This document shows positions 52,397 to 61,754 of a stretch of 64,000 nucleotides of DNA, in pieces. Numbering within the stretch: position 1 is the first letter of the stretch; each line of letters starts with the position of its first letter. The stretch comes from Palsa-504 sp963769715 (lineage in GTDB: Bacteria > Actinomycetota > Actinomycetes > Streptosporangiales > Streptosporangiaceae). Below the pieces are notes generated by a model. That model did no database searches and was not told the DNA's origin. It saw only the letters and a list, made by a program, of their open reading frames with translations. The stretch is from assembly GCA_963769715.1 (NCBI GenBank), contig CAVYNE010000002.1:1-64000 (forward strand), read 5' to 3'. A program made the translations under genes and the position numbers.

Positions 52397-54169
52397 TCAT
52401 AGGTCCAGGACCAGGTCGGCGGATGGCTGGGAGCAGCAGATCAGGGTGCTTCCTGAGGCGGGCTCATCTACGGGGTCGGGGTCGTAGCTGACCGTTCCTG
52501 ACAGCAGGTCTGTCTCGCAGGTGTGGCAGACACCGGTACGGCAGGACCAGCGGACCGGCACGTCGCAGGCTTCCGCGAGGTCGAGCAGGCTGCCATAACC
52601 GCCGCCCCAGCGGACGGTCAGGCCACTGCGCGCGAACGCGACCTCCGGGCCGTCGCCGGGCGGGCCGGCGGGCCGGTGAGGTGGCCGGGTGCTTGCGGCC
52701 GCGATGCCGGGCGTGCTGGCGGGCGCGGCGCCGAAGATCTCGGTGTGTACGCGGGCCTTGTCGACACCGAGCTCAACCAGGGCGGCAGACATCTCGGCCA
52801 TGAACGCGGCCGGACCGCAGATGTAGGCGTCGGCGCCAGGAGGCAGGCCGAGTCCGGCCAGCACGGAGGCCGACAGCCGGCCCGCCGTCTGATAGTCACG
52901 CCCTGGAACCTCGTCGGGGGCCGGACGGCTAAAGCAGACGTACCGGTGCCCGCGGGCCAGCGTGTCCAGCAGGGACCGCGACTCCTCGGCGAACGGCTCC
53001 CCGGCCCGGTTGCGAGCGCCGTGCAGCCACCAGACGTCGCGACCGGAAGGGCCCGCCGCCAGGGCGTGCAGCATGGCCAGGACCGGGGTCGCCCCGACAC
53101 CCGCGCTGATCAGCAGGACTGGTCGGTCCCCGGGCTGGAGCACGAAGGTGCCGCGGGGCGCGGCCACCGCTAGCAGATCACCCGGCCGCACCCGGGCGTG
53201 GATGAACTGGCTGCCGGCGCCGTGCGCCTCGCGCTTGACGCTGATCCGATAGGAACCGGCGTCCGGGGCGCCGGACAGCGAGTAGCTGCGTAGCAGCGGC
53301 TGGGAGCCGGGAGCGGTGTTCAGCCGCAGAGTCAGGAACTGCCCGGGCAAGGGCGGCGGCAGGGCGGTTCCGGCCGGATCGGCCAGGTGTACCGAGACCA
53401 CCGAGTCGCTCTCCCGGTCCACCGAGGTGACGGCGAGCGAGCGGAAGCCAGGCCAGGCTGGCGGCGGGCTCACCGCCGTCAGCCCAGCGTTGCCCGCAGC
53501 GCCGCCGGGCGCGTCGGCCTGGTCCGTCAGGGCCAGGAACGAGGCCTTCCAGCCGCCGGGAAGCGCGGCAATACGCAGCGCGCTCAGCACCCGCTCGCGG
53601 GGGTGCCCGGGCAGGTAGAGCAGGCCGTCGATCTCGGCCACGGTCATGGCCTCCGGCCCGGCGGCCACCTGGACGATCTCGTCCCCGGCCTGCACGGCGC
53701 CCTCGCGGAGCACCCTGAAGTAGAACCCGGGCCGGTGATGGGAGACCAGCAGGGCGGGCATGCGCGCCTCGTTCATCCGGATCCCCACCCGGTAACACGT
53801 CACCCGCGGCTGGGTCACCTCGAACAGCGCCTCGCCGATCTGGTAGCGATCACCGATGCACACCTGGTCATCGGCCAGGCCGCTGATCGTGAAGTTCTCG
53901 CCGAACTGGCCGTAGCTGAAGTCGTCGCGGCCCAGTTGCTCCTGCCAGTACCGGTAGGACTCGATCTGATACACGAACACCGCACGGTGCTCGCCGCCGT
54001 GCCCAGCCAGATCGCCCTGCCCGTCACCGTCGATATTCAGCCGCCGCACCTGGCGCGAGCCGTCAACCGGCTGTTTCCAGACCGCGGTGTGCACCGTCCG
54101 CCCGTGCCACGTCACATCCTGCGGCAGCCCTACGTTGACCGACAGCAGGCGCCCGGCCCGCTCAACCAT
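52397..54169 (-). CDS. MOSC domain - flavin reductase - 2Fe-2S ferredoxin fusion protein
   Basis: The 590-residue protein has three parts. MOSC/3-alpha region (1-220): RLLSVNVGLPQDVTWHGR, DLAGHGGEHRAVFVYQIE and VTQPRVTCYRVGIRMNE with a Cys of the YiiM/MOSC type. FAD/NAD reductase (about 270-500): LLRSYSLSGAPD and ISAGVGATPVLAMLH. C-terminal ferredoxin: WSCRTGVCHTCETDLLSG and CCSQP ligands. The design suggests a self-contained electron-transfer enzyme coupling NAD(P)H oxidation to a sulfur- or molybdenum-cofactor-like step, or N-hydroxylated compound reduction as for YiiM. ATG 54169 is used. Confidence 0.85.
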   Translation of the reverse strand: MVERAGRLLSVNVGLPQDVTWHGRTVHTAVWKQPVDGSRQVRRLNIDGDGQGDLAGHGGEHRAVFVYQIESYRYWQEQLGRDDFSYGQFGENFTISGLADDQVCIGDRYQIGEALFEVTQPRVTCYRVGIRMNEARMPALLVSHHRPGFYFRVLREGAVQAGDEIVQVAAGPEAMTVAEIDGLLYLPGHPRERVLSALRIAALPGGWKASFLALTDQADAPGGAAGNAGLTAVSPPPAWPGFRSLAVTSVDRESDSVVSVHLADPAGTALPPPLPGQFLTLRLNTAPGSQPLLRSYSLSGAPDAGSYRISVKREAHGAGSQFIHARVRPGDLLAVAAPRGTFVLQPGDRPVLLISAGVGATPVLAMLHALAAGPSGRDVWWLHGARNRAGEPFAEESRSLLDTLARGHRYVCFSRPAPDEVPGRDYQTAGRLSASVLAGLGLPPGADAYICGPAAFMAEMSAALVELGVDKARVHTEIFGAAPASTPGIAAASTRPPHRPAGPPGDGPEVAFARSGLTVRWGGGYGSLLDLAEACDVPVRWSCRTGVCHTCETDLLSGTVSYDPDPVDEPASGSTLICCSQPSADLVLDL

Positions 54170-54195
54170 GATCCCGCTGTGGCGAGCGCGGCAGG

Positions 54196-55038
54196 CTACG
54201 GCTTGGACCAGCGCTGGTTGGCACTGTTCTTGCAGGTGTAGACGATGAGCTGGGTACCGTTGTGCGTCGAGTTGGCCGGGTCGTCCAGGCAGTACTTGCC
54301 GCCGTTGGCCTTCAGCACGTACTCGCCGTTCGACAGGTGCGTCCACAGCTCGTTCGAGCCGCCGTTGCAGGTGTAGAGGATCACCTTGCTGCCGTTACCG
54401 CCGGAGCGCTGGTCGTTGGCGCACATGCCGTTGTGGACCAGCTCGCCGTTGCGGTAGGTCCACAGCTGGGCCTTATCGAAAGAGTTACAGGTCCAGATCT
54501 GGACCTTGGCCCGGTTGGCGGAGCTGTTGCGCGCATCATCGACGCACTTGCCGGCGTAGCCCTGGACCACGTGCCCGGACGCCGGAGCCGGAGCGGACGA
54601 GGAGGCCGAGGCGGACGGCGAGGCAGTGGACCCTGTCGTGTAGGTCATGGCGACGCTGAGGTGATCACCGCTAACGGAATTGGCAAGGGTCACCGTCGCC
54701 GCTACCGTGCACTGGTCCGGGGCGGTAAAGGGCAGCACGATGGCGTCGGTAACCGGGGTCTGGGAGTCCGAACCGCCCGAGGTTTTCGCGGTCTGGCCAC
54801 TGAGCGTGCAGGTGGCCGTCCAGGTCACCGTCGCGCTCTGATTGGGGCTTGCGGTCACGCCGACCGTAACCGAGCTGGGCGTGACCATCGTCTGCGTGTC
54901 GGTGCACGTCGCCTTCGCGCCAGACGCATCGCAAAAACCGGCCACGTTCGCGTGGGCCACGGCCATACTCGCGGTGATTGCGCCCATCGTGAGCAGGCCA
55001 GTCGCGGCGCAGGCCGCGAGACGACGTGATCTCTGCAT
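54196..55038 (-). CDS. Secreted ricin-B-type lectin-domain protein
   Basis: The 280-residue protein begins with a signal peptide (MQRSRRLAACAATGLLTMGA, cleavage after AHA). An Ig-like/beta-sandwich region of about 100 residues follows, then a Ser/Ala/Pro linker and a C-terminal beta-trefoil with three QxW-like repeats (KAQLWTY, SNELWTH, NQRWSK). It probably binds carbohydrates outside the cell. GAGAGG lies 9 bases before ATG 55038; an upstream ATG (55059) is possible. Confidence 0.82.
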   Translation of the reverse strand: MQRSRRLAACAATGLLTMGAITASMAVAHANVAGFCDASGAKATCTDTQTMVTPSSVTVGVTASPNQSATVTWTATCTLSGQTAKTSGGSDSQTPVTDAIVLPFTAPDQCTVAATVTLANSVSGDHLSVAMTYTTGSTASPSASASSSAPAPASGHVVQGYAGKCVDDARNSSANRAKVQIWTCNSFDKAQLWTYRNGELVHNGMCANDQRSGGNGSKVILYTCNGGSNELWTHLSNGEYVLKANGGKYCLDDPANSTHNGTQLIVYTCKNSANQRWSKP

Positions 55039-55156
55039 TATCAGTTGCCTCTCAAGCATCGCTGGTCCCCTGGCCCCCATGGATGACGCGTCAGCATCGG
55101 AACTGGTTTACACCAGGTTCACCCGTGAGGAGCGGAGGACGGCGATTTATACCCGG

Positions 55157-56341
55157 TTAGACAAACCCGAGCGAAGAAAGACGCTTTAATCCCGAGTGGG
55201 CCAATTCTGCATAGAGTTCGGCGGTCTGGGCGGCAATGGCGGGCCAGCCGAATTCCGCCACCGCGCGCTTGCGGCCCGCCTGGCCCATGGCCTGGGCCCG
55301 GTCGGGGTCACCCAGCAGGGCGTTCAGGGCGACTGCGAGCGCTTCCGGCTCGCCAGGCGGCACCAGCAGCCCCGTCTCGCCGTCGGCGACCACCTCGGGA
55401 ATCCCGCCGGTGCGGGAGCCCACCACCGCGGTCCCGCACGCCATGGCCTCCAGGTTCACGATGCCGAGCGGCTCGTACACCGACGGGCAGGCGAACACCG
55501 TCGCGTGCGTGAGCAGCTGGATGACCTCGGGCTTGGGCAGCATCTCGGGGATCCAGAAAATGCCGGACCTGGTGGCACGCAGGCCCGCCACCAGCTCGGT
55601 CACCTCGGCCTGCTGCTCTGGCGTGTCGGCCTGCCCGGCGCACAGGACAAGCTGGGCGTCGGGGATGAGCTCCGAGGCCGCACGTAGCAGTACCGGCAGG
55701 CCTTTCTGCCTAGTAATCCGGCCGACGAAGATTACGTAAGGACGGCTCTTGTCGATTCCGTAACGGTCTAGCACGTCGGTATTCGGGTCCGGTCGGTATT
55801 CGCTGGTGTCTATGCCGTTGCGTATCACCCGGATCCGTTCGGGAGAAATTTCGGGGTAAGCGGTCATGATGTCGGACCGCATGCCCTCCGACACCGCCAC
55901 CACGGCGGCGGCCGAGGTCGCCGCCACCCGCTCGCACCAGGAAGAAACCGCGTACCCGCCGCCCAGCTGTTCGGCCTTCCACGGCCGCAGGGACTCGAGG
56001 GAGTGCATGGTAACCACGTGCGGGATGCCGTAGAGCATGGCCGCCAGGTGGCCGGCCAGGTTCGCGTACCAGGTGTGCGAGTGGACCAGCTGCGCGGACC
56101 CGACGGCGGCAGCCATCGACAGGTCGGTGGATACCACCTGCAGCGCCTGGTTGGCGTCAGCCAGCAGTTCCCAGGGCCGGTGCGCGACGGCGTTGGGGCG
56201 GTCGGCGCCCTGGCAGTGCACGGTGAGATCCACCAGCGGCGCCAGTTCGCGCGCCAGGTAGGTGACGTGCACCCCCGCGCCGCCGTACACTTCGGGCGGG
56301 TACTCGCGGGTCAGCAGCGCAACCCGTAGCTTGTCCGTCAC
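55157..56341 (-). CDS. glgA: Actinobacterial glycogen synthase / maltose-1-phosphate synthase (GT4)
   Basis: This 394-residue GT-B enzyme has TREYPPEVYGGAGVHVTYL (N-terminal Gly loop), VHSHTWYANLAG, FVGRITRQKGL and the EX7E motif in CPSVYEPLGIVNLEAMACG. The actinobacterial orthologue GlgM uses ADP-glucose and glucose-1-phosphate to make maltose-1-phosphate for the GlgE pathway. It starts on GTG 56341, whose GTGA overlaps the stop of glgC. Confidence 0.9.
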   Translation of the reverse strand: MTDKLRVALLTREYPPEVYGGAGVHVTYLARELAPLVDLTVHCQGADRPNAVAHRPWELLADANQALQVVSTDLSMAAAVGSAQLVHSHTWYANLAGHLAAMLYGIPHVVTMHSLESLRPWKAEQLGGGYAVSSWCERVAATSAAAVVAVSEGMRSDIMTAYPEISPERIRVIRNGIDTSEYRPDPNTDVLDRYGIDKSRPYVIFVGRITRQKGLPVLLRAASELIPDAQLVLCAGQADTPEQQAEVTELVAGLRATRSGIFWIPEMLPKPEVIQLLTHATVFACPSVYEPLGIVNLEAMACGTAVVGSRTGGIPEVVADGETGLLVPPGEPEALAVALNALLGDPDRAQAMGQAGRKRAVAEFGWPAIAAQTAELYAELAHSGLKRLSSLGFV

Positions 56342-57576
56342 GGCACGACCTCCTGCCCCTTGCCCACCACGGTGATGCCGCCGGCCGAGACCACGAAGCC
56401 ACGCGCCCGGTCATGTTCCTTGTCCACGCCGACCTGCGCCCACTCCGGCACGATGACGTTCTTGTCGATGATCGCGTTCTTGACCACGGCGTGCCGGCCG
56501 ATTTTGGTGCTGTGCAGTAGCACCGACCGCTCGACGGTGGCCCAGCTGTTCACCCGCACCCCGGGCGAGAGCACCGACTGGCGGACCAGGCCGCCGGAGA
56601 CGATGACGCCGTTGCTGACCAGGCTGTCAACCGCGCGCCCCACCCGGTCCCCCGCCTCATGCACGAACTTGGCCGGCGGCAGCGACGGAATGTTGGTGAG
56701 GATGGGCCACCGGTCGTTGTACAGGTTGAACACCGGTGTCACTGCCCACAGGTCCATGTGCGCGTCGAAGTAGGAGTCAAGCGAGCCGACATCACGCCAG
56801 TAGCCGACATCCTGCGGGGACGCGCCCGGCACCTCGTTGAGCGCGAAGTCATACGCCTGCGCGCAGCCGTCCCGCACCAGCATCGGGATGATGTTGCCGC
56901 CGATGTCGTGCCGGCTCGAGTCGTCGTCGGCGTCCTTGCGCAGCGCGTCCACGAGCACGTTGGTGTCGAACACGTAGTTACCCATCGACGCGTAGGACAT
57001 CTCCGGGTTGCCGGGCATGGGCGGCGGGTCGACGGGCTTCTCCAGGAACTCGTTCACCGTCCGGCCGTCCTTGGCGACGTGGACGATGCCGAACGCGGAG
57101 GCCTCGTCCCGCGGCACCGGGATGGCCGCCACGGTCACCCCGGCCCCGTGGGTCACGTGGTGGTCGATCATCTGCTGCGGGTCCATCCGATATACGTGAT
57201 CGGCGCCGACGACCATCACGATGTCCGGCCGCTCGTCGTTGATCAGGTTCATCGACTGGTAGATCGCGTCCGCGGAGCCGGTATACCAGTGCGGGCCGAG
57301 CCGCTGCTGGGCCGGGACCGGCGTCACGTAGTTGCCGAGCAGGGCGCTCATCCGCCACGTGGTCGAGATATGCCGGTCCAGGCTGTGGCTCTTGTACTGG
57401 GTCAGTACGCATATCTTGCGGACGCCGCCGTTGGCCAGGTTGGACAGCGCGAAGTCGATCAGCCGGTAGAGACCGCCGAACGGGACGGCGGGTTTGGCCC
57501 GGTCTGCGGTCAGCGGGCTGAGGCGCGTTCCGGCGCCCCCGGCGAGCACGATCCCCAGGACTGACGGTTGTGCCAT
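56338..57576 (-). CDS. glgC: Glucose-1-phosphate adenylyltransferase
   Basis: This 412-residue ADP-glucose pyrophosphorylase has GIVLAGGAGTRLSPLTADRAKPAVPFGG, ADHVYRMDPQQMIDHH and the C-terminal left-handed helix with NAIIDKNVIVPEWAQVG. It supplies ADP-glucose to the neighbouring GlgA. AGGAGG lies 7 bases before ATG 57576; the frame is open further upstream without similarity. Confidence 0.95.
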   Translation of the reverse strand: MAQPSVLGIVLAGGAGTRLSPLTADRAKPAVPFGGLYRLIDFALSNLANGGVRKICVLTQYKSHSLDRHISTTWRMSALLGNYVTPVPAQQRLGPHWYTGSADAIYQSMNLINDERPDIVMVVGADHVYRMDPQQMIDHHVTHGAGVTVAAIPVPRDEASAFGIVHVAKDGRTVNEFLEKPVDPPPMPGNPEMSYASMGNYVFDTNVLVDALRKDADDDSSRHDIGGNIIPMLVRDGCAQAYDFALNEVPGASPQDVGYWRDVGSLDSYFDAHMDLWAVTPVFNLYNDRWPILTNIPSLPPAKFVHEAGDRVGRAVDSLVSNGVIVSGGLVRQSVLSPGVRVNSWATVERSVLLHSTKIGRHAVVKNAIIDKNVIVPEWAQVGVDKEHDRARGFVVSAGGITVVGKGQEVVP

Positions 57577-57619
57577 GTCCGGTCCTCCTAAGACGCTAGC
57601 TGCGGATTCGCGCGGCGGC

Positions 57620-58810
57620 TTAAGAGCCATGCTCCCGCGTATCGGGTGAAACTGGGAAGAGCTCACCCGGCGGGTTCACCGAATCTTCCGGTTCGGGTGG
57701 CGGCGGGGCGGTGGCCTGCCAGAGCTCCTTGACCAGCACCTGGAGCGCGCCGGCCAGGGGGATGGCCAGCAGGGCCGCGACGAAGCCGCCGAACAGGCCG
57801 TCGACCAGGCTGCCGAGCGAGGCGCCGACCAGGACCGCGATCAGGACGAGCAGCGGACTGATCCGCACCGTCTTGCTCATGACCACCGGGTTCAGGATGT
57901 GGTTCTCGACCTGGGTGTAGACGATGAAGACGACCGCGGTGACGATGCCCGCGGTGAGGGAGTGGGTGAAGGCGAACAGCACGGTGGGGATGCCGGCCAG
58001 CGCCCCGCCGATCATGGGCAGGAAGTCCACCAGGGCGACCCACAGCCCCCACAGGAGCGGGTAAGGCACGCCGAGGATCATCAGGGTCACGAACACCACG
58101 ATCCCGGCGATGAGCGAGGTCAGCAGGTTGCCCAGCATGTACCCGGTGACCGTCCGGTTCATGTCGGCGGCTATCCGGGTGACTGTGGCGGCCCGGCGCG
58201 GAGTCATCTGGCCGAGGATCCAGCGCCGCATTTTCGGGCCCTCGAGGAGCAGGAGCAGGACCAGGATGAAGATCGTGACGAGCTCGATGACCAGGGAAAG
58301 TGCGCCTGCGCCGATGGTCAGGGCCGGCTTGCCGAGCGCCTGGCCGTAGGTCACCAGCTTGGGCGCGTTCCGCTGCACCCAATTCTGTATGTGGTACTTG
58401 CTCGCGAGATGGCCGATCCAGCCCTTGCCGTGCTCCGCGTTGGCGACATAGGTAGGCAGCTGGTCGGCCAGGTGAGTGATCGCGTTGACCAGCGGGTAGC
58501 CGAACGCCAGGGCCAGGCCGATGAACACCAGCAACGCCCACAAGGTGACGATCGCCACGGCACCGCCCCGCCGCGGGACCAGCCGCCGCTGCACGAGGTT
58601 CACGATCGGGTTGAGCAGCACCGCGACGAACCCCGCCACCAGCAGCAGGACCACGATGTCCCGCAGCCGGTAGATCAGCTTCCCGGCCAGGTACGTGGCC
58701 GCCACTATCGCGACCGTGACGACGATCGTCAGCAGCGGGACGTTCCGCCGTTCGGCGGCCTTCAGCAGGCGCGTTATGCGCCCCTGGGGCTGCGTCGGCA
58801 CATCCTTCAC
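57620..58810 (-). CDS. AI-2E family transporter (UPF0118)
   Basis: This 396-residue membrane protein has about eight helices and the family motifs FVAVLLNPIVNLVQRR, GYMLGNLLTSLIAG, LWGLWVALVDFLPMIGGALAGIPT and NHILNPVVMSK. Members export small molecules or act as Na+/H+ antiporters. The C-terminal tail is Pro/Glu-rich. Confidence 0.87.
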   Translation of the reverse strand: MKDVPTQPQGRITRLLKAAERRNVPLLTIVVTVAIVAATYLAGKLIYRLRDIVVLLLVAGFVAVLLNPIVNLVQRRLVPRRGGAVAIVTLWALLVFIGLALAFGYPLVNAITHLADQLPTYVANAEHGKGWIGHLASKYHIQNWVQRNAPKLVTYGQALGKPALTIGAGALSLVIELVTIFILVLLLLLEGPKMRRWILGQMTPRRAATVTRIAADMNRTVTGYMLGNLLTSLIAGIVVFVTLMILGVPYPLLWGLWVALVDFLPMIGGALAGIPTVLFAFTHSLTAGIVTAVVFIVYTQVENHILNPVVMSKTVRISPLLVLIAVLVGASLGSLVDGLFGGFVAALLAIPLAGALQVLVKELWQATAPPPPEPEDSVNPPGELFPVSPDTREHGS

Positions 58811-58872
58811 GCCACCAGCATGTCAGGTCGTGCCTCCCGCCGGCGCGCGGCGGTGGCCCTCACAGAAAAGAA

Positions 58873-60328
58873 CTAGCCGAGTGGGCGATAGTGCCCGGCG
58901 TGCTCGGCGCGCAGCTTGTACTTGAGCACCTTGCCGCCCACGGTTTCGGGCAGGTTAGCGGCGAACACCACCGACTTGGGGGTCTCATAGCCGGCCAGGC
59001 TGGCCCGCAGGCCGGCGTCGTCGTAGGCGCAGCTGTCCCCGGAGTGGAACCAGCCGTACCGGAACGCGTGCCGCGTGGCCGCCTCGTCCCGGTAGTAGCC
59101 CGCCATCACCGCCGGGGACCGGTACACGGCCTCGCCCGCCACGCCGGGCTGGCTGGCCAGGTCACCGCCATCTGGGTCAAGGACCGTCGAAGCCAGGATC
59201 GGGCTTGGCACCCCGACGTAGTTCTGCTGAGGCGCCGTGGCCGCGTAGAGCTCCGGCCACTCGTCGGGCCAGAACCGGTGGCAGGAGATCGACTCGGTCT
59301 GGCCGAAGATCTCGAATGCGCATAGGTCATCTCCGCAGCGCCGTTTCATCGAGGCCAGCGTGGCCGGGGGCAGCGCGGCCCAGCCGTAGACGATGACGGT
59401 CAGGCTGTGCGCGTCCAGGTCCGGCCGCGCGGTCAGCGCCGCGTCCAGCGGCCCGCACCATGGCCGGCGAGCCGGCCCACAACGCGGTCACCTGCTCGAC
59501 GGCGATCATCTCGGCGATGTGCTCGGGGTTCGGGCGGCGGCCGAGCACCAGCGTGCCACCGCACAGGAACACGGAGTAAGTGAATGGCTGATCACCTACA
59601 TGGTAGATCAGCGGCAGGTAGGTGCCCAGCTTCAGGTCGGACTCGAGCCGGAGCCCGCGGGTCAGCGAGAGCGCGAACCCGAATCCGGCCGCGTAGCTGC
59701 ACGCATGCGAGATCATCACCCCTTTCGGCAGTGCCGTGGTGCCCGAGGTGAACAAGATCTCCCAGATATCGTCGGCGTGGATCTCAACGTCCGGCTCGCT
59801 GGTCTCGGAGTCCGCGATGAACTCGGTGAACGACACGCTGCCCGGGGCCGGCGGTCCGCCGATGGCGATCGTGACCGCGGCCCGCAGGCCCTTCGCGGCG
59901 AACGGTTCGGCGGCCTTGGGCCACAGTTCGGCGTCCACGATGGCCAGCTTCGGCTGGACCAGATCGATCATCGCGGCCACCAGGTCCGGAGCCATCATGG
60001 GGTTCAGTGGCGCGGCCACCAGGCCGGCCTTGGCGATGCCGATCTTGGCCAGGTAGGCCTCGACCGAGTTCTCGCAGAACAGCAGCACCACGTCGCCGCG
60101 TTCCAGCCCGCTGGCCAGCAGCGCGTGCGCCACCTGATTCGCCGCCTCGTCGGCCTGCCGGTAGGTCAGCGCCGCTAGTCGCTCGTCGGCGTAGGCACCC
60201 GGGCGGCCCACGATGGCCGGCTTGTCCGGCCGGCTCCAGGTCACCCGCTCGATAAGGTCACCGACGCTCATCCGCTCCCACCGGTGCACGGCTCGCCGCT
60301 GATGCAGGCTTGTCACATCGAGGTCCAC
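58873..60328 (-). pseudogene. Acyl-CoA ligase (AMP-binding) with frameshift and internal deletion
   Basis: The N-terminal part is in good order: TYRQADEAANQVAHALLASG, EILFTSGTTALPKGVMISH (phosphate loop) and ALWAGSPAMVRA. At about 59,450 (CGGGCCGCTGG) one extra base moves the reading frame; the correct continuation is DAALTARPDLDAHSL, VYGWAALPPATLASMKRR and FGQTESISCHRF. Near the end WFHSGDSCAYDDAGLRA jumps directly to SLAGYETPKSVVFAANLPET, skipping the roughly 70 residues that contain the VVDRKKDMI hinge and A8 loop. The final GGKVLKYKLR keeps the catalytic Lys. Two independent lesions make it a pseudogene; it would have activated fatty or aromatic acids for the divergent enoyl-CoA hydratase. 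Confidence 0.75.
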
Positions 60329-60347
60329 GGCGCCTCCGCGGGAGCAC

Positions 60348-60367
60348 TAGTGATTGACGGTTCACTA
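60348..60367. promoter_or_regulatory. Inverted repeat over the -35 region of the enoyl-CoA hydratase promoter
   Basis: TAGTGA-N8-TCACTA overlaps a TTGACG -35 box (60,354-60,359). A CTATAC -10-like box follows 16 bases later (60,376-60,381). It lies between the divergent acyl-CoA ligase remnant and the hydratase, typical of a TetR/FadR-type operator. Confidence 0.5.
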
Positions 60368-60426
60368 ATGTGCTACTATACGAGCCCGCCTCGCCGCTGT
60401 GAAGCGCTGCCAGGATGGAGTGGTGC

Positions 60427-61179
60427 ATGTCGGACGCGGTCAGCTACCAGGTGGCCAACGGCGTCGCCTGGCTCACCATCGAGCGGCCGGAAGCCCGCAA
60501 CGCGCTCAACGCGGCCGTGCGGACGGGCCTGTACGCCGGGGTCCGGCGCTTCAACGACGACGACACCGCTAAGGTCCTGGTGCTCACCGGTGCCGGGGAG
60601 AAAGCGTTTTGCGCCGGCGGGGACCTGAAGGAGATGGCCGAGACGGCCCTGACCGTGCCGCCGCCGGACTTCGTCCCCCAGTTCGGCCGCAACATCGAGG
60701 TCGCCAAGCCGACGATCGCGGCGGTGAACGGCGTCGCGTGGGCCGGCGGATTCCTGCTCGCCCAGTGCTGTGACCTGTGCATCGCCGCGGATACCGCGAC
60801 GTTCGCGATCAGCGAGGTGAAGGTGGGCCGCGGCGCCCCGTGGGCCGCGCCGCTGTCCTGGCTCATCCCGCCCCGGATCGCGCTGCAGATTCTGCTCACC
60901 GGCGACCCGATCAGCGCGCAGCGCGGGTACGAGATCGGCCTGGTCAACGAGGTGGTGCCGCTCGCGGACCTGTGTTCGCGAGCGCAGCAGCTGGCCGAGC
61001 GGATCGCCGCGAACGCCCCGCTGTCCGTGCTGGCCTCCAAACGCACCGCCTACCTGTCCAGGCCCGATGTCTTCGACGAGGCCGAGCGGATCTGGGCGCC
61101 CGTCTACCGCAGCGCGGACGCGCAGGAAGGACCCGCGGCGTTCCGCGACAAGCGGCCGCCGGTGTGGACCGGCCGCTGA
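60427..61179 (+). CDS. Enoyl-CoA hydratase/isomerase (crotonase family)
   Basis: This 250-residue crotonase has TIERPEARNALNAAVRTGL, GAGEKAFCAGGDLKEMAET (first oxyanion loop), NGVAWAGGFLLAQCCDLCIA (second loop) and ISEVKVGRGAPWAAPLSW. The catalytic Glu pair of true hydratases is not obvious at the second site, so it may act as an isomerase or hydrolase-like member. The ATG 60427 begins at MSDAVSYQV. Confidence 0.85.
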   Translation: MSDAVSYQVANGVAWLTIERPEARNALNAAVRTGLYAGVRRFNDDDTAKVLVLTGAGEKAFCAGGDLKEMAETALTVPPPDFVPQFGRNIEVAKPTIAAVNGVAWAGGFLLAQCCDLCIAADTATFAISEVKVGRGAPWAAPLSWLIPPRIALQILLTGDPISAQRGYEIGLVNEVVPLADLCSRAQQLAERIAANAPLSVLASKRTAYLSRPDVFDEAERIWAPVYRSADAQEGPAAFRDKRPPVWTGR

Positions 61180-61295
61180 GCCAAGCACCGGCCCGCGGCC
61201 CGAGCCGGCGGCGGCCCAAGGGATCCGCCGCGGCAACTAGCTCTTGAGCCGTTCTTCACGAACTCTTAACTCACGCCCTGCTGTGATCACCAGTC

Positions 61296-61754
61296 ATGCG
61301 TGACACATATGAGTTCCCCGAGGAGCAGCCGGGCGCCGCGCGCACGGCGGGCCTGCGCCGCCTTTCCCGCTTGACGTGGCGGGCTACCCAGCTGAGTGCG
61401 GTCACCGCGGTCGGCTTCGCGACCTTGTTCGCCCGCACCGCCCCGGCTCATACGGTGGCCAGCGACACCACGGCGGCGTCCGCCGCGAAGACATCTCCCT
61501 CAGCCCCGGCCCCGTCCAGTTCCTCGCCCGGAAAGGCCCACCCCAAGCGGGTGCGGGCGACCGCGTCCGCCAGCGCCCAGGCCGCCGCGCCCGCTCCCCA
61601 GGCCGCCGCCCAGGCCGGCCAGAAGGCCGCTCCAGCTCCGTCCAAGTCGGCCAAGCCGGCCCCGCCGAGCACGGCTCCGGCGCCAGCCCCGTCGACAAGC
61701 TCCGCCCCGGCCCCGACGCCAACCGTCTCCAGCGCATCGCACGGGGGAGGCTGA
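61296..61754 (+). CDS. Membrane-anchored Ala/Pro/Ser-rich protein of the ApbE redox operon
   Basis: The 152-residue protein has a short cytosolic N-terminus, one membrane helix (TWRATQLSAVTAVGFATLFA) and a long extracytoplasmic low-complexity tail (SAPAPSSSSPGKAHPK, then repeats of AP/PA/SK). In related actinobacterial loci such a gene is followed by or fused to an FMN-binding domain that ApbE flavinylates; no FMN-bind motif is seen here, so this may be a shortened anchor. Its TGA overlaps the apbE ATG. Confidence 0.7.
   Translation: MRDTYEFPEEQPGAARTAGLRRLSRLTWRATQLSAVTAVGFATLFARTAPAHTVASDTTAASAAKTSPSAPAPSSSSPGKAHPKRVRATASASAQAAAPAPQAAAQAGQKAAPAPSKSAKPAPPSTAPAPAPSTSSAPAPTPTVSSASHGGG

Noticed and set aside
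61376..61753. Extending ApbE upstream to an earlier in-frame start
   Set aside because: The upstream part overlaps the anchor gene out of frame and is Arg/Gly-rich without similarity; ATG 61754 begins at the ApbE N-terminus.
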